A DNA stretch of 64,000 nt from Actinocatenispora sp036503555 (GCA_036503555.1 DASXWQ010000091.1:1-64000); one strand, 5' to 3'. Shown: positions 51,969-61,191, numbered from the stretch's first letter. Translations and numbers: made by a program. The notes: generated from the sequence alone by a model not told the origin.

Positions 51969-53177
51969 CTACCGCTGGTCGTTCGGCGGCTGCGGCGACC
52001 ACGCCGGCGGCGTGGCCTGCCAGGTCGCCGGCGGGTCGGCCTGCGCCGGCGGGACCGGTACGTTGGCCTGCGCCGGCGGGGCCGGGGCGTGCTGGTCGAG
52101 CGCGTCGGCGGCGGGTACGCCACCGGCGGGCAGCTCGTTCGTCCGGGCTACGCCCTGGTTCGGGCCGCTGACCTCGGCGGACGCCTCGGACGCCGCGGCG
52201 GCGGCGGCTTGCGCCGCCTTCTCGGCCTCCGCCTCGGCCTCGGGCGCGAAGCCCGCGACCTCCTCGTCCGGCACGTACTCCTCGGTGGCGCCCGAGTCGC
52301 CGCCCATGATCTTGCCGAACGCGCCGCCCAGGCCCTCCAGTGCGCGGGTCAGCTCGGCGGGCACGATCCACACCTTGTTCGACTGCCCGGCCGCGATCTG
52401 CGGCAGCGTCTGCAGGTACTGGTACGCCAGCAGCTTCTGGTCCGGGTTGGCGCGGTGGATCGCGTCGGCCACCTGGCGGATGGCCTTCGCCTGGCCCTCG
52501 GCCTGGAGTACCCGGGACTCCCGGTCACCCTGGGCCCGCAGGATCGCGGACTGCTTCTCACCCTCGGCGGTCAGGATCTGCGACTGCTTGTGGCCCTCGG
52601 CCGTCAGGATCGCCGCGCGGCGGTCCCGCTCGGCGCGCATCTGCTTCTCCATCGAGTCGCGGATCGACGGCGGCGGCTCGATCGCCTTGATCTCCACCCG
52701 GTTCACCCGGATGCCCCACTTGCCGGTCGCCTCGTCGAGCACGCCGCGCAGCTGCCGGTTGATGTCGTCCCGGCTGGTCAGCGTCTTCTCCAGGTCCATC
52801 GAGCCGATCACGTTTCGCAGCGTCGTGACGGTGAGCTGCTCGATGCCCTGCAGGAAGTTCGCGATCTCGTACGTCGCCGCGGCCGGGTTGGTGATCTGGA
52901 AGTAGAGCACCGTGTCGATCGAGACGACCAGGTTGTCGGAGGTGATCACCGGCTGAGGCGGGAAGCTGACGACCTGCTCGCGCAGGTCGACCTTGGTCCG
53001 CACCCGGTCGATGAAGGGCGCCAGGATGTTGAGGCCCGGCTGCAGCGTCTTCAGGTACTTGCCGAGCCGCTCCACGATGTACGCCTGCTGCTGGGGAACG
53101 ATCCGGACCGACCGGATCAGCACGATCAGCACGATCAGGACGACGATCGCGACGAGTACCCCTAGCACCGCTTCCAT
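51969..53177 (-). CDS. SPFH/stomatin-family membrane protein
   Basis: A 402-residue protein with an N-terminal transmembrane helix (residues ~4-25), SPFH domain (IVPQQQAYIVERLGKYLKTL, LREQVVSFPPQPVITSDNLV, DLEKTLTSRDDINRQLRGVL), then a long helical region with repeats (TAEGHKQSQILTAEGEKQSA) and a Pro/Ala-rich tail. ATG 53177 follows GGAGG by 8 bases and overlaps the NfeD stop (TAATG). Homologous to Rv1488; thought to form membrane microdomains. Confidence 0.92.
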   Translation of the reverse strand: MEAVLGVLVAIVVLIVLIVLIRSVRIVPQQQAYIVERLGKYLKTLQPGLNILAPFIDRVRTKVDLREQVVSFPPQPVITSDNLVVSIDTVLYFQITNPAAATYEIANFLQGIEQLTVTTLRNVIGSMDLEKTLTSRDDINRQLRGVLDEATGKWGIRVNRVEIKAIEPPPSIRDSMEKQMRAERDRRAAILTAEGHKQSQILTAEGEKQSAILRAQGDRESRVLQAEGQAKAIRQVADAIHRANPDQKLLAYQYLQTLPQIAAGQSNKVWIVPAELTRALEGLGGAFGKIMGGDSGATEEYVPDEEVAGFAPEAEAEAEKAAQAAAAAASEASAEVSGPNQGVARTNELPAGGVPAADALDQHAPAPPAQANVPVPPAQADPPATWQATPPAWSPQPPNDQR

Positions 53178-53614
53178 TACGGCATCCTCCATACCAGGGC
53201 GGTAGCGCCCTTGATCTTTATTATCTGGACCCGGTCACCGGGTTCGAAACTCTGTGTCGCATCGAAGGCGCGGGCGGTCCACTCCTCACCGCTGACCCGC
53301 ACCAGGCCGTGGTGGGCGTCGACCGACTCGATGACCAGTGCGTCCGCGCCCTCCAACGCCGCGATGCCCATCGGCTCGACGTCCGCCTGCTCGCCGGGCT
53401 TCTGGTACCGGCGGATCACCGGTCGGACCGCGAGCAACGCCGCCGCCGTGACCGCGGCGAACACGATGCCCTGCAGCAGGACCGGCGCGCCCAGCGCGGC
53501 CGCACCGGCGGCCGCGAACGCGCCCGCGGCGACCATGATCGCCACGAAGCTCAACGAAAACGCCTCGGCGACGGCGAGAACCACGCCGAGGACCAACCAT
53601 ATGATCGCCGCCAC
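53177..53614 (-). CDS. NfeD-like membrane protein
   Basis: A 145-residue protein with two or three helices (residues 4-70) and a C-terminal OB-fold (IGAALEGADALVIES-like, GEEWTARAFDATQSFEPGDR). NfeD proteins partner with SPFH proteins. GTG 53614 is the likely start, with CACGAT 6 bases upstream. Same order as Rv1487-Rv1488. Confidence 0.87.
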   Translation of the reverse strand: MAAIIWLVLGVVLAVAEAFSLSFVAIMVAAGAFAAAGAAALGAPVLLQGIVFAAVTAAALLAVRPVIRRYQKPGEQADVEPMGIAALEGADALVIESVDAHHGLVRVSGEEWTARAFDATQSFEPGDRVQIIKIKGATALVWRMP

Positions 53615-53775
53615 ACGTCGATCGTGACATGTCCGGGCACCCGATGACACCTCGCCGCGACTCCGACGGCCGTACCGACGCGGTATCGTCGCTGCGCTCG
53701 CCGTCCCAGCCGGGTACTGCGGGCGACACGCCGACCTCGCCGGGGTGGGCGGGACCGAGCGGACCGGAGGCGCCC

Positions 53776-55131
53776 GTGCCCAGCGAGACCACCGCCCTGC
53801 GGGTCGAGACGACCGCGCGGATCGACACGATCGTCGCCGAGGCGCAGGCCGCCGGGCGGGTCCCGTCGCTGGTCGCGGGCGTGGTACGGGACGGACGGCT
53901 GGCGCACCTGGCCACCGCGGGCGACACCCCGGCGCCCGGGCCGGACACGCAGTACCGGATCGGGTCGATCTCCAAGACGCTCACCGCGACGCTCGTGATG
54001 CGGCTGCGTGACGCGGGTGCGCTCGGGCTCGACGACCTGCTCTACCGTCACCTGCCCGGTACGCCCGTCGGCGGCGTGACGATCCGGCAGCTCCTCGGCC
54101 ACGTGTCCGGGCTCCAGCGGGAGCCGGCCGGCGAGTGGTGGGAGCGGTCGGCCGGCGGCGACGTCGCGGCGCTGCTCGACGGGCTCACCGCCGACAAGCT
54201 GAGCCGCCCGCCGTACCGGAGCTACCACTACTCCAACCTGGCGTACGGGCTGCTCGGGGCGCTGCTGTCGGCGGTGACCGGGAAGCCGTGGTGGACGCTG
54301 GTCCGCGAGCAGCTGCTGGGACCGCTGGGGATGGGGCGCACGACGTACCAGGCGACGGAGCCGTTCGCGCGCGGCTACGTGGTGCACCCGTTCGACGGGA
54401 CGCTGCGGGAGGAGCCGCGGCACGACGCGGGGGCGATGGCGCCGGCCGGGCAGCTCTGGAGTACCGCGTCGGACCTGGGGCGGTGGGCGTCGTTCCTGGC
54501 CGACCCGGCCACCGCGGGCCGCGCGCCGGACGGTGCACCGGTGCTCGACGCCGCCACGATGACCGAGATCTGCGCGCCGGTGACGATCAGCGACCTGGAG
54601 TCGTGGACGGCCGGGCACGGGCTGGGCGTCGAGCTGTGGCGCCGCGGCGACCGGGTGTACGTCGGGCACACCGGTTCGATGCCCGGCTACCTGGCCGTAC
54701 TCGCCGCGCACCGGCCGAGCCGGACGGGTGTGGTGGCGTTCGCGAACGCGTACACGATGCTCGGGGGCGGGATCGCGGGACTCGGCCTCGACCTGCTGAC
54801 CGCGGTGCTCGACGCCGAGCCGGTGGCGCCGGCGCCGTGGCGGCCGGGTGACGAACCGCCGGTCGACGTGGCTCCGCTGGTCGGCCGCTGGTGGTGGATG
54901 GGCCGGGAGTTCGAGGCCGGCTGGCACGACGGCGAGCTGGTGGTCCGGGCGCTGACCACGCCGACCGTCACGCCGTGGCGTTTCACCCCGGACGGTACGG
55001 ACCGCTGGCGGTGCCACTCCGGCATGAACGACGGCGAGGTGCTGGAGGTCCTGCGCGCCCCGGACGGCACGCCGCGGGCGCTGGACATCGCGACGTTCGT
55101 CCTCACCCGGGACCCGATGACTGAGGGCTGA
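53776..55131 (+). CDS. Serine hydrolase (beta-lactamase/penicillin-binding fold)
   Basis: A 451-residue protein with SISK (SxxK, catalytic Ser and Lys), YSN (YxN in HYSNLAYGLLG) and HTG (KTG-like) motifs; class C/esterase group. No signal peptide, so probably cytoplasmic. A C-terminal lipocalin-like domain of ~110 residues follows. GTG 53776 follows GGAGGCGCCC; upstream starts at 53629 and 53644 are less likely. Confidence 0.87.
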   Translation: MPSETTALRVETTARIDTIVAEAQAAGRVPSLVAGVVRDGRLAHLATAGDTPAPGPDTQYRIGSISKTLTATLVMRLRDAGALGLDDLLYRHLPGTPVGGVTIRQLLGHVSGLQREPAGEWWERSAGGDVAALLDGLTADKLSRPPYRSYHYSNLAYGLLGALLSAVTGKPWWTLVREQLLGPLGMGRTTYQATEPFARGYVVHPFDGTLREEPRHDAGAMAPAGQLWSTASDLGRWASFLADPATAGRAPDGAPVLDAATMTEICAPVTISDLESWTAGHGLGVELWRRGDRVYVGHTGSMPGYLAVLAAHRPSRTGVVAFANAYTMLGGGIAGLGLDLLTAVLDAEPVAPAPWRPGDEPPVDVAPLVGRWWWMGREFEAGWHDGELVVRALTTPTVTPWRFTPDGTDRWRCHSGMNDGEVLEVLRAPDGTPRALDIATFVLTRDPMTEG

Positions 55132-55133
55132 GG

Positions 55134-55153
55134 CGTCGCTCTCCAGAGCGACG
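55134..55153 (+). terminator. Hairpin after the serine hydrolase gene
   Basis: A perfect 8-bp stem (CGTCGCTC / GAGCGACG), 4-base loop, directly after the stop codon. Confidence 0.7.
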
Positions 55154-55325
55154 GTTGTCGGGTCAGATCGGACGAGCCCGCCCGAATCAACACACGGAGC
55201 GTCTTGTCATGACCACTCTCCGCCCAAATCTCGACACCCGATCGAGTTAATTCCGCGATCTTGGACGCGCGGGTACGGAGATCACCCTTGACTGGTGCCA
55301 CGTGCTCGCGTGGGAGGTGTCCGTC

Positions 55326-56486
55326 GTGTCGCCCGTTCACCGCTCCCGGCGCCGCTGGGTCGTGCTGGCGGCGACGGTCGCCCTCGCCGCCGCCCTGGTA
55401 CCCGGTGCCCGGCCCGCCGTCGCCGAGCCCAACGGCATCCGGTCCACCGACGACGTCGCCGCCGAGGTCGGCCGGCTCGGCGCCCAGCTCAGCCAGGCCG
55501 ACGCCGACCTGCGGCAGGCGTCCGTCGCCGTCTCCGTCGCCGTCGAGAAGTACGAGCGGGCCAAGGTCGACGCGCAGCGCACCCAGCGGGCGCTGACCGC
55601 GGCGAAGGCGCGTACCCGGGACGCGGCGCGCCGGGTCGACCGGCAGCAGGCCGCGGTCGGCGACATGGCCCGGCGCAACTACGAACTCGGCGGCACCGTC
55701 GGCGCGATGGCCATGGTCGCCGCCGGTACGCCGTCCGACATGATCACCAACCTCGGCTACCTGTCGTACGTCGGGGACCACCAGGCCCGCACCCTCGGCT
55801 CGTACCGGCAGGCGAAGGGACGCGCGGTGCTCGCCGAGGGCACTGCCCGCTCGGCGTACCGGGTGGCGGAGGCGGCGCGGCGGAAGGCCGGCGCGGCCAA
55901 GGCGGCGGCACAGCGCGCGGTGGCGCAGCGCGGGCGTACCGTCGCCGACCTGAAGGCCCGCCGCGCCGGCGTGCAGCGCCAGCTCGACGACATCGAGTCC
56001 CACAACACCTCGGTACGCCGGGCCGCCGCGGCCGCCGACCGCCGGCGCGCCGCCACCCAGGCCGCCGACCGGCGCAACGCCAGCACCGCCACGTCCGAGG
56101 CGCGCGGCAGCTCGTCCGGCGGCGCGATGGTCGCCGTCCGCGCGGCACTCGCCCAGCTCGGCAAGCCGTACGTGTGGGACGCCGCCGACCCGTCCGTCGG
56201 CTTCGACTGCTCCGGGCTCGCGCTCTACGCGTACGAGCAGATCGGCATCGAGCTGCCGCACTCCGCCGAGTACCAGTACCTCCAGGGCCGGCACGTCTCG
56301 TCCGACCGGCTGCGGCCCGGTGACCTGCTGTTCTACTCGTACAACGGGCAGGTGTCCGGGATCCACCACGTGACGATGTACATCGGCGGCGGGCAGATCG
56401 TGCAGGCCGCCGACTTCGGCATCCCGGTGCAGGTCGTCCCCGCGTACTTCAGCTTCGGCTACATCGGCGCGACCCGCCTCGCCTGA
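55326..56486 (+). CDS. NlpC/P60 peptidoglycan endopeptidase (RipA-like)
   Basis: A 386-residue protein with a signal peptide (VVLAATVALAAALVPGARPA), a long coiled-coil domain (residues ~45-265), and a C-terminal NlpC/P60 domain with Cys295 (GFDCSGL), His347 or 348 (IHHVTMY) and QVVPAYF. Like mycobacterial RipA it should cut cell-wall stem peptides. GTG 55326 follows GGGAGG. The gap before it has no c-di-AMP riboswitch. Confidence 0.9.
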   Translation: MSPVHRSRRRWVVLAATVALAAALVPGARPAVAEPNGIRSTDDVAAEVGRLGAQLSQADADLRQASVAVSVAVEKYERAKVDAQRTQRALTAAKARTRDAARRVDRQQAAVGDMARRNYELGGTVGAMAMVAAGTPSDMITNLGYLSYVGDHQARTLGSYRQAKGRAVLAEGTARSAYRVAEAARRKAGAAKAAAQRAVAQRGRTVADLKARRAGVQRQLDDIESHNTSVRRAAAAADRRRAATQAADRRNASTATSEARGSSSGGAMVAVRAALAQLGKPYVWDAADPSVGFDCSGLALYAYEQIGIELPHSAEYQYLQGRHVSSDRLRPGDLLFYSYNGQVSGIHHVTMYIGGGQIVQAADFGIPVQVVPAYFSFGYIGATRLA

Positions 56487-56499
56487 CCTGCTCCCCTGG

Positions 56500-56598
56500 C
56501 TCCGTGACGCTTGAGCCGCTGGCCGTCACTCCGTGGCACTTGAGCCGCTCGTCGTCACTCCGTGACACTTGAGCCGCTCGTCGTCACTCCGTGACGAA
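56500..56598. repeat. 29-bp tandem repeat copied from the DUF3097 gene end
   Basis: Three copies (from 56500, 56529, 56558) plus a fourth partial copy at 56587, which is the gene's own 3' end. Each unit includes TCACTCCGTGA, a hairpin-forming palindrome. Confidence 0.8.
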
Positions 56599-57423
56599 GT
56601 CGATCAGGTGCTCGACCGCGCCGAGCAGCGGGGCCTCGACGTCGCGGTAGTCGTGGACCGAGGCGAGGATGCGGCGCCACAGCGCGGCCGGGTCGCTGAC
56701 GCCGAGGGCGGCGCAGACGCCCTCCTTCCACGGCTGGCCCTTCGGTACCGTCGGCCACGCACGGATGCCGACCGCGGCCGGCTTGACCGCCTGCCAGACG
56801 TCGACGTACGGGTGGCCGGTGACCAGCACGTACGGCGAGGTGACGCGCTCGACGATGCGGCTCTCCTTGCTGCCGGCGACGAGGTGGTCGACGAGCACGC
56901 CGAGCCGCCGCTCGGGCGCCGGGCCGAACTCCTCGACCGCCGCGGGCAGGTCGTCCACGCCGGACAGCGGCTCCACGACGACGCCCTCGACGCGCAGGTC
57001 GTCGCCCCAGATCCGCTCCACCAGCGCCGCGTCGTGGATGCCCTCGACCCAGATGCGGCTGGCCCGCGCCACCTTCGCCGGCGAGTCGGGCACCGCCACC
57101 GACCCCGACGCGGTACGCCGGCGCGTCGCCGGGGCCGGCGCGCGTGCCGGCCGACGCAGCGTCACGACCTGCCCGTCGAGCAGGAAACCGGCCGGTACCA
57201 ACGGAAACAGCCGAGTCTTGCCGTGCCGGTCGGCGAGGATCACCGCGTCGGCCTCGAAGCCGACGACGGCGCCGCAGAAGCCGCCCTCGGCGTCCTCCAC
57301 GACCAGATCGGGTTCGGCGTCGACGACCGGCACCGTCCTGCGCCGGCGCCAGTCACCGGCCAGTACGTCGCTGCCGTACCGGTCGCTCTGCCGGGTGTCC
57401 CGGCGTCGAAACGGGCTGCGCAC
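56584..57423 (-). CDS. DUF3097 family protein
   Basis: A 279-residue protein conserved in actinobacteria with unknown function. PGSDVLAGDW-type start, RIWVEGIHDAALVERIWGDD, GVLVDHLVAGSKESRIV and TGHPYVDVWQAVKPAAVGI are its family features; the VEGIHDA segment looks toprim-like. GTG 57423 lies 7 bases after TACGGT, so leaderless. Confidence 0.85.
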   Translation of the reverse strand: MRSPFRRRDTRQSDRYGSDVLAGDWRRRRTVPVVDAEPDLVVEDAEGGFCGAVVGFEADAVILADRHGKTRLFPLVPAGFLLDGQVVTLRRPARAPAPATRRRTASGSVAVPDSPAKVARASRIWVEGIHDAALVERIWGDDLRVEGVVVEPLSGVDDLPAAVEEFGPAPERRLGVLVDHLVAGSKESRIVERVTSPYVLVTGHPYVDVWQAVKPAAVGIRAWPTVPKGQPWKEGVCAALGVSDPAALWRRILASVHDYRDVEAPLLGAVEHLIDFVTE

Positions 57424-57430
57424 GCCAGAG

Positions 57431-57436
57431 ACCGTA
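57431..57436 (-). promoter_or_regulatory. -10 element (TACGGT), leaderless DUF3097 mRNA
   Basis: TACGGT on the minus strand, then 7 bases, then GTG 57423. Confidence 0.55.
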
Positions 57437-57472
57437 GCCCCGGCCCGGCGCCACGGCACGCCGCCGCGCCGG

Positions 57473-58114
57473 TCAGTCCTTGCGGCCGGTGAGGGCGACG
57501 CTCACGCCGAGCCCGATCAGGGCGAGGCCGCCGGCGCCGCCGACCAGCTCCATCCGCCGCTCGGACCGGCCGAACCAGGCCCGGAACGTCCCGGCCGCCA
57601 CGCCCTGCAGGCTGTCGCAGATCATCGCGATCGCGACGAACACCAGGCCCAGCACCAGCAGTTGCAGGGTCAGCGGACCCGCCGACCGGTCGGCGAACTG
57701 CGGCAGCACGGCGGCGAAGAACACCGCGGTCTTCGGGTTCGTCACCCCGACCAGGAAGCCGCTGAGCACGCTGTGCCGCCCCGGTGGCGGCGGCGTGTCC
57801 GCCGCGCGCATCGAGGCCGCCAGCGACCGCCGCGCCCGGAACGCCTTCACACCCAGGAACACCAGGTATGCGGCGCCCGCCAGCTTCACCACGGTGAACA
57901 GCACCGCGCTCGCCGACAGCACCGGGCCGAGCCCCAGCGACACCCCGCCGACCAGCACGAGCGCGCCCACCCCGTTGCCGAGGGCGCCGAGCACCGCCAC
58001 CCGCCGACCGTACGAGAGGGCGCGGCCGATCACGAACAGCACGCTCGGCCCCGGCACCACGATGATCACCGCGGCCACCGCCGCGAACGCCAACACACGA
58101 TCCACCGGAATCAC
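57473..58114 (-). CDS. LysE/RhtB-family amino-acid exporter
   Basis: A 213-residue membrane protein with six helices: VIIVVPGPSVLFVIGRALSY, LVKLAGAAYLVFLGVKAFRA and GFLVGVTNPKTAVFFAAVLP are family markers. GTG 58114 follows TACGGT by 6 bases. Substrate unknown. Confidence 0.88.
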   Translation of the reverse strand: MIPVDRVLAFAAVAAVIIVVPGPSVLFVIGRALSYGRRVAVLGALGNGVGALVLVGGVSLGLGPVLSASAVLFTVVKLAGAAYLVFLGVKAFRARRSLAASMRAADTPPPPGRHSVLSGFLVGVTNPKTAVFFAAVLPQFADRSAGPLTLQLLVLGLVFVAIAMICDSLQGVAAGTFRAWFGRSERRMELVGGAGGLALIGLGVSVALTGRKD

Positions 58115-58120
58115 GGCGCC

Positions 58121-58126
58121 ACCGTA
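58121..58126 (-). promoter_or_regulatory. -10 element (TACGGT), leaderless lysE-type mRNA
   Basis: TACGGT on the minus strand, 6 bases before GTG 58114. Confidence 0.5.
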
Positions 58127-58157
58127 CCGCCGGGCGGCGGTCGCCGGCATCGCCATT

Positions 58158-58163
58158 TACCCT
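58158..58163 (+). promoter_or_regulatory. -10 element (TACCCT)
   Basis: TACCCT, then 7 bases, then ATG 58171; leaderless mRNA expected. Confidence 0.6.
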
Positions 58164-58170
58164 CGTACGT

Positions 58171-58956
58171 ATGTCCGCAGACCCGGTCCAATCCGTCGCC
58201 ACCAGCGTCCGCCCCTGCGTACGCCTCACGCCGTGGATCCGGGCGTGGCGGGCCGGGCTGGTGCCGTTCGACGACGCGGCCGAGACGCTGTCCGACGGCA
58301 CCGACCACGCCGTACTGGACATGCCGGGCAGCGTCCACGAGGAGTCGCTGCGCGACGCGCTGGCCCGGCTCGCCCCGCTCCGTCCCGACCAGGTGCGGCT
58401 CGTCCTGCCGGCGCCCGGCGACCCGCGCGGGCTGCCCGGCCCCGGCCCGTTCACCGGCGCCGCGCTCGTCGCGGGCGAGGGCATCGTCGCCGGTGAGATC
58501 GGCCTCGTCCCCGAGCCGCGGGAGTACACGTCGGGCTCCGGCGACACCTGGCTCGCGATCACCTGGCACGCGTACGAGGTGCCCCCGTCGCCGCTGCCCG
58601 CGGAGCTGGTCACGCCGTCGGAGGCGGAGGCCGATCTGGCCGCCGCGCTCGCCGAGTCGACCGACGCGCTGGCCCGGCTCGACGTCGCGCGCTGGCGCCC
58701 CGAGCTGGCCCCGGCGCTGACCGCGCTGCGCCGCGGCGGCGGCACCGCCGACCTGCCCGCCGGGTACGACCCGCGCAGCCGCCGGCTGTACGCGCGGGCC
58801 GGCGTGCTCGACCGGGTCCTGGCGCTCGCCGAGCACGACGAGCCGGGTGGCGCGGTCAACGCGTACGAGGCGAACCAGCGGGCCGCCGCGCTGCGCCCGC
58901 TCGCCACCGCCTGCCGCCGCGCCCTCGTCGCCGCCTGCAACGCCCCTCTCGGCTGA
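58171..58956 (+). CDS. Conserved actinobacterial hypothetical protein
   Basis: A 261-residue soluble protein (RLTPWIRAWRAGLVPFDDAA, FTGAALVAGEGIVAGEIGLV, DTWLAITWHAYEVPPSPLPA). Its place beside hemH suggests it corresponds to Rv1486c of mycobacteria, also of unknown function; this is inference from gene order. Confidence 0.72.
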   Translation: MSADPVQSVATSVRPCVRLTPWIRAWRAGLVPFDDAAETLSDGTDHAVLDMPGSVHEESLRDALARLAPLRPDQVRLVLPAPGDPRGLPGPGPFTGAALVAGEGIVAGEIGLVPEPREYTSGSGDTWLAITWHAYEVPPSPLPAELVTPSEAEADLAAALAESTDALARLDVARWRPELAPALTALRRGGGTADLPAGYDPRSRRLYARAGVLDRVLALAEHDEPGGAVNAYEANQRAAALRPLATACRRALVAACNAPLG

Positions 58957-58979
58957 CCCGCCGGGCAGCGCCCGGGGCG

Positions 58980-59303
58980 TCAGGGGGTACGGACGAAGGC
59001 AAGGGCCTCGTGCGCGAGCGGCGACCAGAGCCGCGACGAGCCGGGGTCGACGGCGAGCCACTCCCGCATCGGGATCCCCTTGTTCGCGTCGAATCGGACG
59101 CCGTCACCGGCGCCGACCAGCTCGTCGACCCGGGTACCCGGGAGCTTCACCACCAGCCGGCCACGGACCAGGATGGCGAACATCCGCCCGTCCACCCGCA
59201 GCGCCGTACGCCCGAACCCACGCCGCACCGACCCGGGTGGGGTCACCCCCGCGACCCCGGCGAACTCGTCGACCAGCGCCTCGAACAGTTCCTCGACGTC
59301 CAC
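58980..59303 (-). CDS. TfoX N-terminal/MmcQ-like small protein
   Basis: A 107-residue protein (ELFEALVDEFAGVAGVTPPG, GRTALRVDGRMFAILVRGRL, VVKLPGTRVDELVGAG) with the TfoX-N/YjbR-like fold. GTG 59303 is chosen because TACCGT lies 7 bases upstream; GTG 59312 overlaps that element. Confidence 0.75.
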   Translation of the reverse strand: MDVEELFEALVDEFAGVAGVTPPGSVRRGFGRTALRVDGRMFAILVRGRLVVKLPGTRVDELVGAGDGVRFDANKGIPMREWLAVDPGSSRLWSPLAHEALAFVRTP

Positions 59304-59310
59304 CCGGGTC

Positions 59311-59316
59311 ACGGTA
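59311..59316 (-). promoter_or_regulatory. -10 element (TACCGT)
   Basis: TACCGT on the minus strand, 7 bases before GTG 59303. Confidence 0.5.
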
Positions 59317-59333
59317 GGCCCGGGGTACGACGC

Positions 59334-60350
59334 TCAGCGGCGCGGCGGCAGGGCGCAGCAGCCGTCGGCGCAGGCGTCCCACACCGGCAGCGCGCCGAGC
59401 TTGCGCCGCGGTACCGACTCGTCGAGGCGCTCGGTGACCAGCTCGCGGACCATCGCCACGAACCGCGGGTCGGTACCCGGGGTCGCGGCGCGGGCGTAGT
59501 CGAGGCCGAGCCGCTTCGCCGTGTCGGCGGCCTCGTTGTCGAGGTCCCAGACCACTTCCAGGTGGTCGGAGATGAACCCGATCGGGCTCACCACGACGCC
59601 CGTCACCCCGTCCGCGGCGAGCCGCGCCAGGTGGTCGTTGATGTCCGGCTCCAGCCAGGGCACCTGCGGCGGGCCGGACCGCGACTGCCACACCAGCTCG
59701 TACGGCAGGCCCGCCCCGGACGCGCCCGCGACCAGGCCGGCCAGCTCGCCGAGCTGGTCGGCGTACCGGTTGCCGGTCGGGCCGGCGGTGCGGGCCATCG
59801 CCGTCGGTACCGAGTGGGCGGTGAACACCAGCCGGGTGGTGTCCGGCGCCGCCGGCAGGGTCGACAGCGCGGCGCGGACCGCGTCGGCGTGCGGCTCGAC
59901 GTACCCGGGGTGGTCGTGGAAGTGCCGCAGCTTGTCGATCGCCGGCGCGCCGGGGCCGACCTTCGCGCGGGCACCGGCGATGTCCTCCAGGTACTGCCGG
60001 CACGACGAGTACGACCCGAACGGGCTGGTCACGAACGCGATCGCGCGGCGCACGCCGTCGTCGCGCATCCGCGCCAGGGTGTCCGCGAGGTACGGGTCCC
60101 AGTTCCGGTTGCCCCAGTAGAGCGGCAGGTCCAGGCCGTGCTCGCCGAAGTCGGCGCGGATCGCGGCGAGCAGGTCCCGGCACTGCTGGTTGATCGGCGA
60201 GACCCCGCCGAAGTGCCGGTAGTGCTCGGCCACCTCCGCCAGCCGCTCCTCGGGTACGCCGCGACCACGGGTCACGTTGCGCAGGAACGGCAGGACGTCG
60301 TCGGGCCCCTCGGGGCCGCCGAAGGACAGCAGCAGGAACGCGTCGTACAC
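59334..60350 (-). CDS. hemH: Ferrochelatase
   Basis: Inserts Fe2+ into coproporphyrin III or protoporphyrin IX. The 338-residue sequence shows LLLSFGGPEGPDDVLPFL, VYWGNRNWDPYLADTLARM-like LPLYWGNRNWDPYLADT, FTAHSVPTAMA (catalytic His) and GFISDHLEVVWDLD (Glu/His). It lies 33 bases after fabI (mabA-inhA-hemZ order). GTG 60350 gives the usual N-terminus. Confidence 0.94.
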   Translation of the reverse strand: MYDAFLLLSFGGPEGPDDVLPFLRNVTRGRGVPEERLAEVAEHYRHFGGVSPINQQCRDLLAAIRADFGEHGLDLPLYWGNRNWDPYLADTLARMRDDGVRRAIAFVTSPFGSYSSCRQYLEDIAGARAKVGPGAPAIDKLRHFHDHPGYVEPHADAVRAALSTLPAAPDTTRLVFTAHSVPTAMARTAGPTGNRYADQLGELAGLVAGASGAGLPYELVWQSRSGPPQVPWLEPDINDHLARLAADGVTGVVVSPIGFISDHLEVVWDLDNEAADTAKRLGLDYARAATPGTDPRFVAMVRELVTERLDESVPRRKLGALPVWDACADGCCALPPRR

Positions 60351-60383
60351 GGTGTTATCTTCTACCACCCGTAGATGTGGGTT

Positions 60384-61154
60384 TCAGGCACCCACCGCGT
60401 GGTACCCGCCGTCCACGTGGACGATCTCGCCCGTGGTCGCCGGGAACCAGTCCGAGAGCAGCGCGCAGATGGCGCGGCCGGCCGGCTCCAGGTCGGTCAG
60501 CGACCAGCCGAGCGGCGCCCGCTGCTGCCACGCGTCCTCGAACTCCCCGAACCCCGGGATCGACTTCGCCGCCATCGTCCGCAACGGGCCCGCCGACACC
60601 AGGTTGGACCGGATGCCCTGCTTGCCCAGGTGCAGCGCCAGGTAGCGGTTGGCCGACTCCAGGCCCGCCTTCGCCACACCCATCCAGTCGTACACCGGCC
60701 AGGCGATGCTCGCGTCGAACGTCAGGCCGACGACCGACCCGCCCGGCCGCATCAGCGGCAGGCAGGCCATCGCCAGCGCCTTGTACGAGAACGTCGAGAT
60801 CTGCAGCGCCGTCGACACGTCGTCCCACTGCGCGTTCAGGAACTCGCCGCCCAGCACGGACTGCGGCCCGAACGCGATCGAGTGCACGACGCCGTCGAGC
60901 CCGTCGACCCGCTCCCGTACCGCCTCCGCGAGGCCCGCCAGGTGGTCCGCGTTCGTCACGTCCAACTCGATGATGTCGCCGACCGGCTTCGGCAGCCGCT
61001 TCGCGATCCGCTCCACCAGCGACAGCCGCCCGTACCCGGTGAGCACCAGCTCGGCGCCCTCCTCCTGCGCGATCTTCGCCGCGGAGAAAGCGATCGACTG
61101 GTCGGTCAGAATCCCGGCGATCAGCAGGCGCTTGCCGGCGAGAAGTCCACTCAC
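60384..61154 (-). CDS. fabI: Enoyl-[acyl-carrier-protein] reductase (NADH), InhA-like
   Basis: Last step of type II fatty-acid elongation. The 256-residue protein has GKRLLIAGILTDQSIAFSAA (NADH site), DGVVHSIAFGPQ, YDWMGVAKAGLESANRYLAL (Tyr-x6-Lys) and GPLRTMAAKSIPGF. GTG 61154 with GGGAG 8 bases upstream. Target class of isoniazid and triclosan. Confidence 0.95.
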   Translation of the reverse strand: MSGLLAGKRLLIAGILTDQSIAFSAAKIAQEEGAELVLTGYGRLSLVERIAKRLPKPVGDIIELDVTNADHLAGLAEAVRERVDGLDGVVHSIAFGPQSVLGGEFLNAQWDDVSTALQISTFSYKALAMACLPLMRPGGSVVGLTFDASIAWPVYDWMGVAKAGLESANRYLALHLGKQGIRSNLVSAGPLRTMAAKSIPGFGEFEDAWQQRAPLGWSLTDLEPAGRAICALLSDWFPATTGEIVHVDGGYHAVGA

Positions 61155-61191
61155 GTACTTGTCTCCCACTCGTTCTCGCTGGTCGGTGGCC

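Noticed and set aside
55154..55325. Possible c-di-AMP (ydaO-type) riboswitch before the NlpC/P60 gene
   Set aside because: The region is about 170 bases and lacks the conserved GGGA/CCCAGC-type blocks of that class.
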